NCBI GenBank assembly: GCA_900543475.1
Contig: UQRU01000019.1
Coordinates: 1-27,960 of the forward strand
From: an uncultured Eubacteriales bacterium
Lineage (GTDB): Bacteria; Bacillota; Clostridia; Christensenellales; CAG-138
Direction: 5' to 3'
Length of the DNA stretch: 27,960 bases
Below are positions 1 through 7,883 of the stretch, piece after piece (position 1 is the stretch's first letter; each line of letters opens with the position of its first letter). The notes beneath the pieces are model-generated. The model was not told where the DNA came from, did no database searches, and saw only the letters and a list, made by a program, of their open reading frames with translations. Made by a program: the position numbers and the translations under genes.

Positions 1-75
<75 letters not shown>

Positions 76-104
76 CCGCCCCGGATACCACAAAACGGAA
101 GGGG

Positions 105-1406
105 CTACAAAAACCAGCCCTCCACCCGATCTAAAAACAGCGCCAGGGCCAGCATATCCGCGCTGCCGCCAGGGCTTAGGTTCCGCTCGATACAAAGCCG
201 GTCCAAGGCCTGCAAGGCATCCTCCAGCTGGTTTAAGGGCAGATCTAAGATCCGCCGGGCCTCCCGCTGCACCAGGTGCAGTCCCGCCTCCCCGCCCCGG
301 TGGAGCAGGTTGGTATCCGTAAGCTGGGCCATGCTGGTGACAAGGGTCAGCAAACGGGCCTGATGCTCGGTGGCCCCGCTCCGGTACTGGCGCAGGGCTT
401 CCAGGGCCTGAACGGCGTGGGGAAAGCCTGCGGCCGCCTCGCCCCGAGCCCCCAAGACCCCCCGGTGGGCGTAGATCCGCTCCCCGTGGGAGCAGGGCGC
501 CGCCTTGGCACGGCGCAAGGCTTCCGGCAGGCCGATGTTCGCCAACTGCCTGGCATGGTTGATATAGTTTTCCCCGCCGCCGGCTAGGGTCTGGCCCATG
601 GCGCAGAGCAATAGGCCCAGGGCGTAGATCAGGCCCTTATGGGTGTTGGCGCCCCCGGTGGCCTCCAGCATAGCGGCCTCGGCGGCAATGCCCGCCGGCC
701 GTAGCGCCTCCATGGCCGGGCCGCTGCCGGGATGGGACAGGCCGATCTGGACCGCCTGTTTAAAATAGGGGGTCAGGGCCTGGGCGCTGCGGCGGAAGCT
801 CTCCAGGCCCATATCCCGGTGGGCCCCGTTGTTAGCCAAGTCGATCAGGCCGGGCTTAGGGGTAAGCTGGGCCTCCTCCACCAGGGCGTCCCGGGCGGCT
901 GTGCCCAGGGCGTCTGCGGCGAACGCTTCTAATAAGGAGGCGGTAGCCGCCTGGACCGCCTCCAGGCCATGGGCCCGGCTGCGGGCGCAGGGCGCGGCGG
1001 GCCCGCCGCACACCAGGCAGGTCCGGGGCTGGGGCCGAGGCAGTTTCATGCCGTCCAAGCCGATCACGTCCATATCGAATAAGCGGCCTACTGGCAGCGC
1101 TTCTTCCAGTTCCATGGCCACGGCCTTGAGGGCATAGGGGTCGGCTTCCAGGGCGTAGATGGCTTCCATGCCCGTAGGCTGCCGGAGCCGGATGTGCTGG
1201 CGCACGTGAAAGCCGCGGGACTGGATCATCCGCTCCCCCGCCAGGAAGGCAAAATCCGACAGGGGGCTGCGCTTTACCGGCCCCGCCAGGTTCATGGTAA
1301 AGCAAAGCAAGGGGCCCCCGTAGGTGGAAAGGGTGCTCCTTTGCAAGGCAGCCCGGCGTTCCCGGGCTTCCAGGATCTGGTTAAGGGAGACTTCGCAATC
1401 TTGCAT
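105..1406 (-). CDS. citXG: CitX-CitG fusion: citrate lyase holo-ACP synthase / triphosphoribosyl-dephospho-CoA synthase
   Basis: Bifunctional maturation enzyme (433 aa) for the citrate lyase acyl carrier protein. The CitG half (about residues 165-433) makes 2'-(5''-triphosphoribosyl)-3'-dephospho-CoA from ATP and dephospho-CoA; the CitX half (about 1-160) transfers it to CitD. CitX signatures seen are GRLFDMDVIGLDG and the Cys-rich CLVCGGPAAPCAR. CitG signatures are LTPKPGLIDLANNGAHRDM, GANTHKG and the C-terminal SPGGSADMLA. The start is set by homology of the first residues (VSLNQILEARERR) to CitX N-termini; it overlaps the end of citC by 26 bases and has no strong Shine-Dalgarno, so translational coupling is likely. 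In enterobacteria citX and citG are separate genes; fused forms are known in other bacteria. Last gene of the cit operon. Confidence 0.95.
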   Translation of the reverse strand: MQDCEVSLNQILEARERRAALQRSTLSTYGGPLLCFTMNLAGPVKRSPLSDFAFLAGERMIQSRGFHVRQHIRLRQPTGMEAIYALEADPYALKAVAMELEEALPVGRLFDMDVIGLDGMKLPRPQPRTCLVCGGPAAPCARSRAHGLEAVQAATASLLEAFAADALGTAARDALVEEAQLTPKPGLIDLANNGAHRDMGLESFRRSAQALTPYFKQAVQIGLSHPGSGPAMEALRPAGIAAEAAMLEATGGANTHKGLIYALGLLLCAMGQTLAGGGENYINHARQLANIGLPEALRRAKAAPCSHGERIYAHRGVLGARGEAAAGFPHAVQALEALRQYRSGATEHQARLLTLVTSMAQLTDTNLLHRGGEAGLHLVQREARRILDLPLNQLEDALQALDRLCIERNLSPGGSADMLALALFLDRVEGWFL

Positions 1407-2343
1407 ACGTGCTTGGGGGCACCAGCCGCCGTACCTCCTCCCAGTTTTCCGCAGCCATGGCCGCCCGTACCCGGCTGGCGCTGATGGCGTCCTTGCGGGG
1501 GAGCTGGATCAGCTGGATGCCATAGCGGGGCAGCTCCTCCGCCATACGCTGGTTGTAGCGGGCGGTGATGGGGCAAAAGGGCTCCGTGCCCACGAACCGG
1601 CGGGTGATGGACAGGGCGGGGGCGATCTTCTGGGCGAACAGGGCAATGTCCAGATCCGCCTGGGCGTCCTCGGCCCGGGCCCGGTCCTTGATAAAGTAGG
1701 TGGGGAAGGTGGCTGCGGATACCAAATAGCTTCCGCAATCCTGCCACAGGATATTCGGGATATCCGCCGCCCCAGCCTGGGCCATTTCCCGGCGCAGGGC
1801 AGGGGAAAAGGGGCCGTTGTCCTGGCTGACGATGAATACATGGAGGGTATCCACCTGGCGGGCAGCGGTCTCCAGTAGGTAGCGATGGCCCAGGGTAAAG
1901 GGGGATGCGTTCATCACGCAGGCCCCCTGTACCCCTTGGCCCCGTTGGAGCCCGGCCAGATAGGCTTCCAAGCCCCCTTTACGGCTTTCCAGCATGGCCA
2001 TATCCTGGGTCGTTATGACCGGATAAAACCCCAGGCTGGAAAACAAGGGGGCGGTTTCCGGCTTGGTATAGAGGAACAGATGGGTGCGCCCCTGTCTATA
2101 GGCCTCCCCTACCAGCTCGCTCACCAGCTGGGCGCAAGCCCCTTGGCCCTCCAGGGCCGGATCTACGGCAATGTACTTGAGCACATTGCCGCAGAGGGAA
2201 CCTGTTCCCAAGACCCTTCCCTCTTCCTGGAGCATCACGGTAAATCCCGCATCCTCCCCCATGCGAAGGCCCTGGGCCTGCAAAAAGGCCCGGACACGCT
2301 CCAATCTTGCGCCTGTTAGGGGGGCGGCAGTATGGAGTTCCAT
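1381..2343 (-). CDS. citC: [Citrate (pro-3S)-lyase] ligase
   Basis: Acetylates the thiol of the prosthetic group on the citrate lyase acyl carrier protein, using acetate and ATP, which activates the lyase. 320 aa. The N-terminal ~130 residues are a GNAT-like domain (IAVDPALEGQGACAQLV, an acetyl-CoA-binding-type loop). From about residue 140 comes a nucleotidyltransferase fold with NASPFTLGHRYL, an (H/T)xGH-type motif, and ISASRVRAAM near the end, corresponding to the ISxTxVR-type motif. Start ATG lies one base after the citF stop (TGATATG junction), so it is co-translated with citF. Length agrees with the family (about 330-350 aa, slightly short). Confidence 0.95.
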   Translation of the reverse strand: MELHTAAPLTGARLERVRAFLQAQGLRMGEDAGFTVMLQEEGRVLGTGSLCGNVLKYIAVDPALEGQGACAQLVSELVGEAYRQGRTHLFLYTKPETAPLFSSLGFYPVITTQDMAMLESRKGGLEAYLAGLQRGQGVQGACVMNASPFTLGHRYLLETAARQVDTLHVFIVSQDNGPFSPALRREMAQAGAADIPNILWQDCGSYLVSAATFPTYFIKDRARAEDAQADLDIALFAQKIAPALSITRRFVGTEPFCPITARYNQRMAEELPRYGIQLIQLPRKDAISASRVRAAMAAENWEEVRRLVPPSTYARLRSLP

Positions 2344-2344
2344 A

Positions 2345-3880
2345 TCAATCGTCCACCTGGCGGATCACATCGATGAGGCTGTTGTCCCGGAACAGCACCA
2401 CGCCCACCACCCGATCCTTATAGCGGATGGGCGCAGGGGTGCCTACGATGCGCTGGCAACGCTGTTGCAGTTCCTGGATGTCGTAGATGGGCAATCCCGC
2501 CTTGACCAGCTTTTCCCGGAGCTCCGGCCGGTTGGGGTTCACAGCCGCCCCCTGGTCGGTGACCAGCACGTCCACCGTGCTGCCTGGGGTGACGATGGTC
2601 TGCACCCGGTCCACCACCGTGGGGATCCGGCCCCGGGTCAGGGGCGCCACCACCACGGACAGGGACGCGCCCTGGGCCGTATCCGGATGGCCGCCGATGG
2701 CCCCCCGGATCACCCCGTCGCTGCCGGTGAGCACGTTGACGTTGAAATTTACGTCGATCTCCAGGGCGGAGAGCACCACGAAATCCAGCTCGTTCACCGC
2801 TGCCCCCTCGTTGAAGAAGCTGGCGTAATAGTTGGCGTCGATCTGCTGGTGGAAGCGGTTGTTCTTCAGGGAATCCGCCGCCATCAGGTCAAAGGACTGC
2901 ACGTCCAGAATGCGGCTGATAAGCCCTGCCTCGTGCATCTCCACGATCTGGCCGGTGATGCCGCCCAGGGCGAAGCGGGCCTTGATATTCTGGGCCTCCA
3001 TCTTTTCCCGCAGGAACCGGGCGGTGGCTAAGCTGGCGCCGCCGCTGCCCATCTGCATGGAAAAGCCGTCGTAGAAATAGCCGCTTTGTTCGATCACGTC
3101 CGCGGCCATCTTGGCGATGAGCAGCTCCTTGGGGTTCTTGGTATACCGGGTGGCGCCGGACATGATGCCGCCCTCGTCCCCGATGGAATCCACCTTTACG
3201 ATGGAATCCACAAAGCTGGCCGGTATGGCGAAGGGGGCGTTGGGGAAGGGCACGATGCTGTCGGTGATGATGATCTTATGGCGGGCATGGCGGCAATCGG
3301 GCCGGGCATAGCCCAGGCTGCCGCAACGGGAATGGTCCCCCTCTCCTTCCCGCTTATAGCCGTTGGCATTGCCGTAGGGGTCGCAGGAGGAGGCCCCCAG
3401 GAAGGCCACGTCAATAGGCAATTCGTGGGAACAGATGGCGGCGGCCCGGCCCCCGTGGGAACGGAACACCACGGGGAAATCCATCAGGCCCCGGGATACG
3501 GCTTCCGCCAGCTCTCCCCGCATACCGCTGGTCTCGATGTGGGTGATGACCCCGTTTTTAATGTGCTGGATCAGGGGGGCGTGGACGCTGGCCAACGAAC
3601 TGGCCGCCAAGGTCAGGTTCTTAAAGCCCATGCGGGCCAAGGTATCCACCACCATGTTCACCACATGGTCCCCGTTGCGGAAGTGGTGGTGGAAGGAGAT
3701 GGTCATGCCGTCCCGCAAGCCGCTACGCTCAATGGCGTCCTCCAGGCTGGGACGGATCTTGTTATGGCTGTGCATCCGCTCCACGAAGGTATCGGTGCGG
3801 GTCTTTACGCCGGGGTCCTGAAACTGGCCATGAAGGGCCTGGATCTCATGGATATGGGGAATGGAATCAAAATCCAACAT
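2345..3880 (-). CDS. citF: Citrate lyase alpha subunit (citrate:ACP transferase)
   Basis: Exchanges the acetyl group on the CitD thioester for citryl, the first half-reaction of citrate cleavage; belongs to the CoA-transferase-like superfamily. 511 aa, the usual family length. Recognisable stretches are an N-terminal region ending in RDGMTISFHHHFRNGDHV, the central AFLGASSCDPYGNANG, and a C-terminal GSDGVIRGAIGGHPDTA followed by VDVLVTDQGAAVNPNRPEL. The ATG is preceded by GAGGAGG about nine bases upstream, which overlaps the end of citE; the two genes are three bases apart. Third gene of the operon. Confidence 0.97.
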   Translation of the reverse strand: MLDFDSIPHIHEIQALHGQFQDPGVKTRTDTFVERMHSHNKIRPSLEDAIERSGLRDGMTISFHHHFRNGDHVVNMVVDTLARMGFKNLTLAASSLASVHAPLIQHIKNGVITHIETSGMRGELAEAVSRGLMDFPVVFRSHGGRAAAICSHELPIDVAFLGASSCDPYGNANGYKREGEGDHSRCGSLGYARPDCRHARHKIIITDSIVPFPNAPFAIPASFVDSIVKVDSIGDEGGIMSGATRYTKNPKELLIAKMAADVIEQSGYFYDGFSMQMGSGGASLATARFLREKMEAQNIKARFALGGITGQIVEMHEAGLISRILDVQSFDLMAADSLKNNRFHQQIDANYYASFFNEGAAVNELDFVVLSALEIDVNFNVNVLTGSDGVIRGAIGGHPDTAQGASLSVVVAPLTRGRIPTVVDRVQTIVTPGSTVDVLVTDQGAAVNPNRPELREKLVKAGLPIYDIQELQQRCQRIVGTPAPIRYKDRVVGVVLFRDNSLIDVIRQVDD

Positions 3881-3883
3881 TTA

Positions 3884-4771
3884 TCACACCTCCTCGATGG
3901 GGGTCCGTTGGCCGGCTTCCGCCAGCTCGATGAGATATTGGGCCCGCAATACCACAGGCCGGTCGATCATCTTGCCATTGAGGCTGGCAACGCCGCTGCC
4001 CCGGGCCTCCGCCTCGGCGATGGCCTCCATAACGGCCCGGGCCTTGGCAAGGTCCTTCTCCTTGGGCATGAAGGCCGCGTGCAGGGGCGGGATCTGCCGG
4101 GGGTTGATGACGCTCTTGCCGTCAAAGCCCAGCTGCCGGATCAGCCGCACCTCCCGCAGGAACCCCTCCTCGTCGTTCACGTCGGAGAACACCGTATCCA
4201 GGGCGTCGATGCCGGCGGCCCGGGCGGCGTTAAGGATCATATTCCGGGCAAAAAACAGCTCCGTGCCGTCCCCCCGGGTGGTCTTTAGGTCGGTGACATA
4301 GTCCTCCGCCCCCAGGGCAATGCCGATGAGCCGCTTGGAGGCGGTGGCAATGGCATAGGCGTTGAGCACCCCCTTGGCGGTCTCAATGGCCGCCATCATG
4401 CCGGTGCTCCCCTCCGGGATGCCCGCTTCCCGCTCGATCCGCAGGATCTCCCGCTCGCAGTCGATGACATCCTGGGCGGTTTCGGTCTTGGGCAGGCGGA
4501 TCACATGGGGCCTGGCCCGGACGATGGCCTCCAGATCCTGGATGCCTAAGCCGCTTTGTAGGTCGTTGATGCGGACCACCAGCTCCTTGGTGCCGTAATT
4601 GATGCTGGTCAGGGCGTTATACACCAGAAACCGCGCCGCATCCTTTTCCCGGAAGGATACCGAATCCTCCAGGTCGAACATGATGCTGTCGCTGCCATAG
4701 ATATAGGCGTCCCGCAACATACCCGGGTTGTTGCCCGGCACAAACAGCATGCTTCTGCGCAGCCGCTTCAT
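3884..4771 (-). CDS. citE: Citrate lyase beta subunit (citryl-ACP lyase)
   Basis: Cleaves citryl-ACP into oxaloacetate and acetyl-ACP, regenerating the enzyme. 295 aa from the chosen start MKRLRRSMLFVPGNNPGM, a typical CitE N-terminus; the longer upstream frame is not CitE-like. The ATG overlaps the citD stop (ATGA) and has GGGAGG upstream. HpcH/CitE-family TIM-barrel features seen are IMFDLEDSV (about 30-38), LVVRIND (about 64-70), AAIETAKGV (128-136; conserved acidic metal-binding region) and ALGAEDYVTDL (152-162; second acidic cluster). Confidence 0.97.
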   Translation of the reverse strand: MKRLRRSMLFVPGNNPGMLRDAYIYGSDSIMFDLEDSVSFREKDAARFLVYNALTSINYGTKELVVRINDLQSGLGIQDLEAIVRARPHVIRLPKTETAQDVIDCEREILRIEREAGIPEGSTGMMAAIETAKGVLNAYAIATASKRLIGIALGAEDYVTDLKTTRGDGTELFFARNMILNAARAAGIDALDTVFSDVNDEEGFLREVRLIRQLGFDGKSVINPRQIPPLHAAFMPKEKDLAKARAVMEAIAEAEARGSGVASLNGKMIDRPVVLRAQYLIELAEAGQRTPIEEV

Positions 4772-5061
4772 GGTTTCACCTCCCAATGGTAGTCTTCCCG
4801 GCCGGCCGCCCGATAGGCTGCCGCCAACACGCGCGCCCGTACCGTACAATCCAACGCCCCTTTGTCCACCGCCGTGACCCGCACGTCCCCAATCTCCAAT
4901 TGGGTCAGGGTCTCCCGGATCACCGATTCGATCTGGGCGCCAAACTGCTGCATCACGGTGGATTCCAAGGTGATGGCTACGCCTCCGTCCCCCGGCTCCA
5001 TACGGATCATAATGTCGCTGGATTCCATGGTTCCCGCCACTGCGGGCGTTTTGATTTGCAT
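4768..5061 (-). CDS. citD: Citrate lyase gamma subunit (acyl carrier protein)
   Basis: Small acyl carrier protein (97 aa) that carries the phosphoribosyl-dephospho-CoA arm between CitF and CitE. The N-terminus MQIKTPAVAGTMESSD places Ser14 where the prosthetic-group serine sits in known CitD proteins; VDKGALDCTVRAR near residues 68-80 is the other conserved block. The start is the ATG at 5061, preceded by GAGGAGG with six bases of spacing; a start seven codons upstream would remove that spacing and does not fit the family. First gene of the operon, transcribed away from the divergent tetR gene. Confidence 0.95.
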   Translation of the reverse strand: MQIKTPAVAGTMESSDIMIRMEPGDGGVAITLESTVMQQFGAQIESVIRETLTQLEIGDVRVTAVDKGALDCTVRARVLAAAYRAAGREDYHWEVKP

Positions 5062-5127
5062 ATGGCCCTCCTCGCTTTTCAATTTAGAAGTGTCAATGGG
5101 GTCTTCAACTTGGATTTGTCTTTCTTA

Positions 5128-5156
5128 AATGTAGCCCTTTTACACCTGGTTTGCAA
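5128..5156 (-). promoter_or_regulatory. Predicted promoter of the cit operon
   Basis: On the minus strand a TTGCAA -35 (5151-5156) is separated by 17 bases from a TACATT -10 (5128-5133), leaving a leader of about 60 bases before citD. The match is moderate, but it lies in the AT-rich island between the divergent genes and at the right distance from the operator-like element at 5169-5193. Confidence 0.5.
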
Positions 5157-5168
5157 GAGCATACAAAA

Positions 5169-5193
5169 GATATACATATATGCGCGTATACAA
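5169..5193. promoter_or_regulatory. Operator-like GTATAC element upstream of citD
   Basis: Read on the minus strand the element begins TTGTATACGCGCATAT and continues ATGTATATC. It is built from three 8-base steps (GTATACGC, GCATATAT, GTATATCT). The same pattern occurs at 16491-16513 before the TRAP-TAXI operon. It lies about 13 bases upstream of the predicted cit -35, a position typical for an activator, and 36 bases upstream of the tetR -35. The neighbouring TetR protein or a GntR-type protein encoded elsewhere could bind it. Confidence 0.5.
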
Positions 5194-5229
5194 TGACAGC
5201 CTTCCCGCAGATCCAGCAGGTTTTTACCC

Positions 5230-5258
5230 TTGCGCATTGCGGCCAGGCTTTCTATAAT
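5230..5258 (+). promoter_or_regulatory. Predicted promoter of the tetR gene
   Basis: TTGCGC (-35, 5230-5235), 17-base spacer, perfect TATAAT (-10, 5253-5258). Transcription would start about 35-40 bases before the ATG at 5303. Confidence 0.65.
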
Positions 5259-5302
5259 AGAAAGAAAGAATCGGTCATATGGCCGAAGGAGGAATTGCAG
5301 CC

Positions 5303-5863
5303 ATGCCCCGAAAGCACGGTCCCTATGCCAGCGTCCGGGAGGCCATCCTGGCCACCGCCGCCCAGCTTTTCACCCAGCAAGGGGTCCATGGCACCAGCCT
5401 GGGGGATATTGCGGCGGCGGCGGATCTAAGCAAGGGCACCCTCTATTATTATTACCCCGCCAAGGAAGAACTGGTGCTCACCATTGGGGAGGGCTGCCTA
5501 TCCCACTTTACGGATCGCATCCTGGCCTGGGTGGACGGCCTCCGCCGGGAGGAACCCCTGCGGCCCGCCCTGCTTCGGCTGATGCAGGCCCTGGAGGCGG
5601 ATGAACCCAACATGCGGCTTTATCTGGTGCTGCTCACCGAATGCATGACCGGCAACGAAAGCCTCCAAGCCCTGATGCAGCGCCATACCCGGGAATGGGT
5701 GGTGCTGCTGGAAATGGGGGCCCTAAAGCTCCAATCCAGGCCCCAGGTCCTGGGAGAACAGGCAGCCCTGTTCTTTACCCTGTTTTTCGGCAGCATGCAG
5801 CAGCGGCTATCCGGCCTATATACCGTCACAGAGGAGCACATCCTAGATGCGATCCTGAAATAA
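5303..5863 (+). CDS. TetR/AcrR-family transcriptional regulator
   Basis: Ligand-responsive repressor-type protein, 186 aa. The N-terminal helix-turn-helix spans about residues 28-52: after ATAAQLFTQQGVHGTSL comes DIAAAADLSKGTLYYYYPAK, the classic TetR recognition helix. The C-terminal helical domain (about 60-186) is the ligand and dimer domain and gives no clue to the ligand. The ATG at 5303 is used because AAGGAGG lies about ten bases upstream; an in-frame ATG at 5279 lies upstream of that site. Divergent from citD with a 240-base shared regulatory region, so control of the cit operon is a reasonable inference, not shown. Confidence 0.9.
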   Translation: MPRKHGPYASVREAILATAAQLFTQQGVHGTSLGDIAAAADLSKGTLYYYYPAKEELVLTIGEGCLSHFTDRILAWVDGLRREEPLRPALLRLMQALEADEPNMRLYLVLLTECMTGNESLQALMQRHTREWVVLLEMGALKLQSRPQVLGEQAALFFTLFFGSMQQRLSGLYTVTEEHILDAILK

Positions 5864-5876
5864 ACGCCAAAACCCA

Positions 5877-5915
5877 ACGCCCGCCAACGCTTCCCTATGC
5901 GCTGGCGGGCGTTTT
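5877..5915. terminator. Bidirectional intrinsic terminator
   Basis: A 14-base stem (5877-5890 with 5899-5912, one G-T pair) and an 8-base loop, followed on the plus strand by TTTAT. It sits 14 bases after the tetR stop and seven bases beyond the stop of the minus-strand proline-rich gene, so it probably ends both transcripts. Confidence 0.75.
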
Positions 5916-5918
5916 ATG

Positions 5919-6257
5919 TTATCCGGGCCATGGCCATGGGAACCATGGCGTAGCCGTGGCCTGGGGTTCCGGGACGTCGGTCCCCTGCGGCGGCGTATCG
6001 CTGGGGCCAGGGCTGGGGGTAGCCGGCGCCGGCGTTGGGCTGGGCGTGGGGGTGGGCGTAGGGCTGGGGGTCGCGGCTGGCGAAGGAGCGGGCCCGGGGG
6101 CTACGTCCCGGCCATTCCAGGCCCAAAGGGCCAAGGCCAACAGCCCGGCCGCCCCCAGGCTTACAGCCAGCAGCCGGCCCCGGCCCCCCGGGCAAGCTGC
6201 CCCGCCGGAAGATGGGCTAACCCAATACGCCGCAGCAATAGCGGTAAAGGGGGGCAA
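5919..6257 (-). CDS. Small proline-rich single-pass membrane protein, unknown function
   Basis: 112 aa, not recognised as a named family. Seen: one hydrophobic segment at about residues 29-48 (LLAVSLGAAGLLALALWAW), then a 60-residue tail made almost entirely of Pro, Ser, Thr and Ala (PSPTPTPTPSPTPAP) ending WFPWPWPG. The tail would be an extended extracytoplasmic stalk. The only possible start is TTG at 6257, which overlaps the end of the DUF2461 gene by 41 bases with no clear ribosome site, so expression would rely on coupling. In favour of a real gene: a sensible topology and a stop exactly at the shared terminator. Against: the low-complexity GC-rich tail could arise by chance. Confidence 0.55.
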   Translation of the reverse strand: MPPFTAIAAAYWVSPSSGGAACPGGRGRLLAVSLGAAGLLALALWAWNGRDVAPGPAPSPAATPSPTPTPTPSPTPAPATPSPGPSDTPPQGTDVPEPQATATPWFPWPWPG

Positions 6258-6891
6258 GCTCTGTAAAAGCCTGGCGTACCTCCTCCAAAAGGGCGGGCTG
6301 CAAGGTGGGGGTGAGCCGGTCGCAGAAATAACACCAACTCAAGCCCTTGCGGTTCAGGTAGGGCTTCAGGGCGGGGTCCGTGCCTGCGGGCAAATGGTCC
6401 CGCTTATAGACCGGGCCTTCCAGGTCGTATTTTTCCATGCAAGGCCGCTGGGCCAAGGCCAGAAAGCCGGCGGGATCTGCCAGCGCCCGCTGGCGCAGGG
6501 CCGCCATGGTGACAAGGTCGCCTCCATACATGCCCAAGCCATAGCCATAGCCCTGGGTGGTAATTTCGAAATACAGGGAAATGCTTTCGCTGATCCGGTG
6601 GCCGGGGCGGCGGAAGGAGAGCCATGCGTGATCCCGATAGGGCCGCTTGTCCCGGCTGTAGCGGGTATCCCGGTGGATTCGGGAGAGGATGCTGGTCATG
6701 CGGGTGTTGAACCCCGGGTCAATGGAAAGGGCCAGGGGCAGCAGATCCTCCGCCAGGGCCCGCATGGGGGCCTGGACGTTGGCCTTGTAGCGGGCGCGGT
6801 TTGCCTCAAAAAAAGGCTTGTTGTTCTGAAAGGCCAGCTCCAGCAAAAACTTATAGGTGTCTTCGTTGAAGCCTTGGAAGGCTTGTTCCAT
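6217..6891 (-). CDS. DUF2461 family protein (TIGR02453-like)
   Basis: 224 aa, matching the DUF2461 family, whose function is unknown. Family hallmarks are the N-terminal GFNEDTYKFLLELAFQNNK followed by FFEANRARYKANV, then FNTRMTSILSRIHRDTRYS with RDKRPYRDHAWLSF, and near the C-terminus LSWCYFCDRL. No signal peptide or membrane segment, so probably cytoplasmic. Start ATG has AAGGAG about eight bases upstream. It begins 12 bases after the DMT permease stop, in one transcription unit. Confidence 0.9.
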   Translation of the reverse strand: MEQAFQGFNEDTYKFLLELAFQNNKPFFEANRARYKANVQAPMRALAEDLLPLALSIDPGFNTRMTSILSRIHRDTRYSRDKRPYRDHAWLSFRRPGHRISESISLYFEITTQGYGYGLGMYGGDLVTMAALRQRALADPAGFLALAQRPCMEKYDLEGPVYKRDHLPAGTDPALKPYLNRKGLSWCYFCDRLTPTLQPALLEEVRQAFTELAPLYRYCCGVLG

Positions 6892-6903
6892 AGGTTGGTC
6901 TCC

Positions 6904-7812
6904 TTATTGGGATTGGGATGGGGCGGGGGCGGGGCGCCGCTGGGGCAACTGGGAAAGCACCAGCGCTCCCAGGATCAGAAGGCAGCCCACCGCCATGCGG
7001 CCTGTGAAGGCTTCTCCTAGGAAGATCACCCCGAACAGGCAGCCAAAGGCGGACTCCGTGCTCATGAACAGGGAGGCATAGGCGGGGGTGGCATATTTGA
7101 TGCCGATGTTCATCATGGTGAGGGCCAGGAGGGTGGCGCAGATGCCGCAATAGGCCAAAGCGCCCACCATATCCAGGGTAAAGGCGGCGGGGAAGGTCTC
7201 AAAGGCCAGGCCCCCCATCCAGGCGAACAGGGCGGCAAAGGTAAATTGCAGGCAGGTGAGCTGCATCACATCCTGGTCGGCAAAGGCGTCCACCACGCAG
7301 ATGTGCACCGCATATAGTATGCCGCAAAGGAAGGTAAGAAAATCCCCGATGTTTACGCCCCCTTCCCCTTGCAGGGACAGGAGGGCCACCCCGGCCAGCA
7401 TGATGGCCGCGGAGCCCATGATCCGGCGGGTGGGTTTTACGCCCCGCCAAGCCCACAGCACCAGGGGCACCAGCACCACATACACGGCGGTGATCAAAGC
7501 GTTTTTCCCGGCGGTGGTAAACATGAGGCCATAGGTCTGGGTAGCGAAGGCCGCGTACATGAAGAAGCCCGTGGCCACGCCCCCCAACAGGACCCGCTTA
7601 TTCAAGGGATGGGTTTTGGAAAACAGGGTATAGCAAAGGCCCAGCGCCCCGATGGAGAAGCGCATGGCCAGCAGATAGTTCACCGGGATGGCGTCCAGGG
7701 CGTTTTTCATCACCACGAAGCCGCCGCCCCATAGGGCGCCGGTAAACAGCAACATACAATTGGCCAGGCGGCGCCTGGCTTTTTCCGAAATTTGCATCAT
7801 ATCCATGTCCAT
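6904..7812 (-). CDS. DMT-superfamily (EamA) permease
   Basis: Predicted inner-membrane exporter or metabolite carrier of the drug/metabolite transporter superfamily, about 302 aa with ten hydrophobic segments in two EamA repeats. The first repeat opens with CMLLFTGALWGGGFVVMKNA; the second contains LAYCGICATLLALTMMNIGI and the typical SLFMSTESAFGCLFGVIFLG before EAFTGRM. The substrate cannot be told. The start lies in an ATG cluster (codons beginning at 7812, 7806, 7800 and 7797); none has a good ribosome site, and a promoter -10 lies just before the first, so the true start may be one of the later ATGs. Confidence 0.9.
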   Translation of the reverse strand: MDMDMMQISEKARRRLANCMLLFTGALWGGGFVVMKNALDAIPVNYLLAMRFSIGALGLCYTLFSKTHPLNKRVLLGGVATGFFMYAAFATQTYGLMFTTAGKNALITAVYVVLVPLVLWAWRGVKPTRRIMGSAAIMLAGVALLSLQGEGGVNIGDFLTFLCGILYAVHICVVDAFADQDVMQLTCLQFTFAALFAWMGGLAFETFPAAFTLDMVGALAYCGICATLLALTMMNIGIKYATPAYASLFMSTESAFGCLFGVIFLGEAFTGRMAVGCLLILGALVLSQLPQRRPAPAPSQSQ

Positions 7813-7813
7813 C

Positions 7814-7842
7814 ACTATAGCACAACCCGGCCAGGGAGGCAA
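7814..7842 (-). promoter_or_regulatory. Predicted promoter of the DMT permease unit
   Basis: Minus-strand TTGCCT (7837-7842), 17-base spacer, TATAGT (7814-7819). The expected transcription start falls at about 7807, within or next to the ATG cluster of the permease, so the mRNA would have almost no leader. Confidence 0.45.
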
Positions 7843-7883
7843 GCCCGGGCAAAGGACTGAGAACGCCGTCGCCGGGCGGGGGT

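Noticed and set aside
3086..4288. 400-codon plus-strand open frame opposite citF and citE
   Set aside because: It spans two well-supported genes on the other strand and has no recognisable domain.
5641..7020. 459-codon plus-strand open frame across tetR, its terminator and three minus-strand genes
   Set aside because: It crosses a clear terminator and overlaps real genes on both strands; composition is that of a GC shadow.
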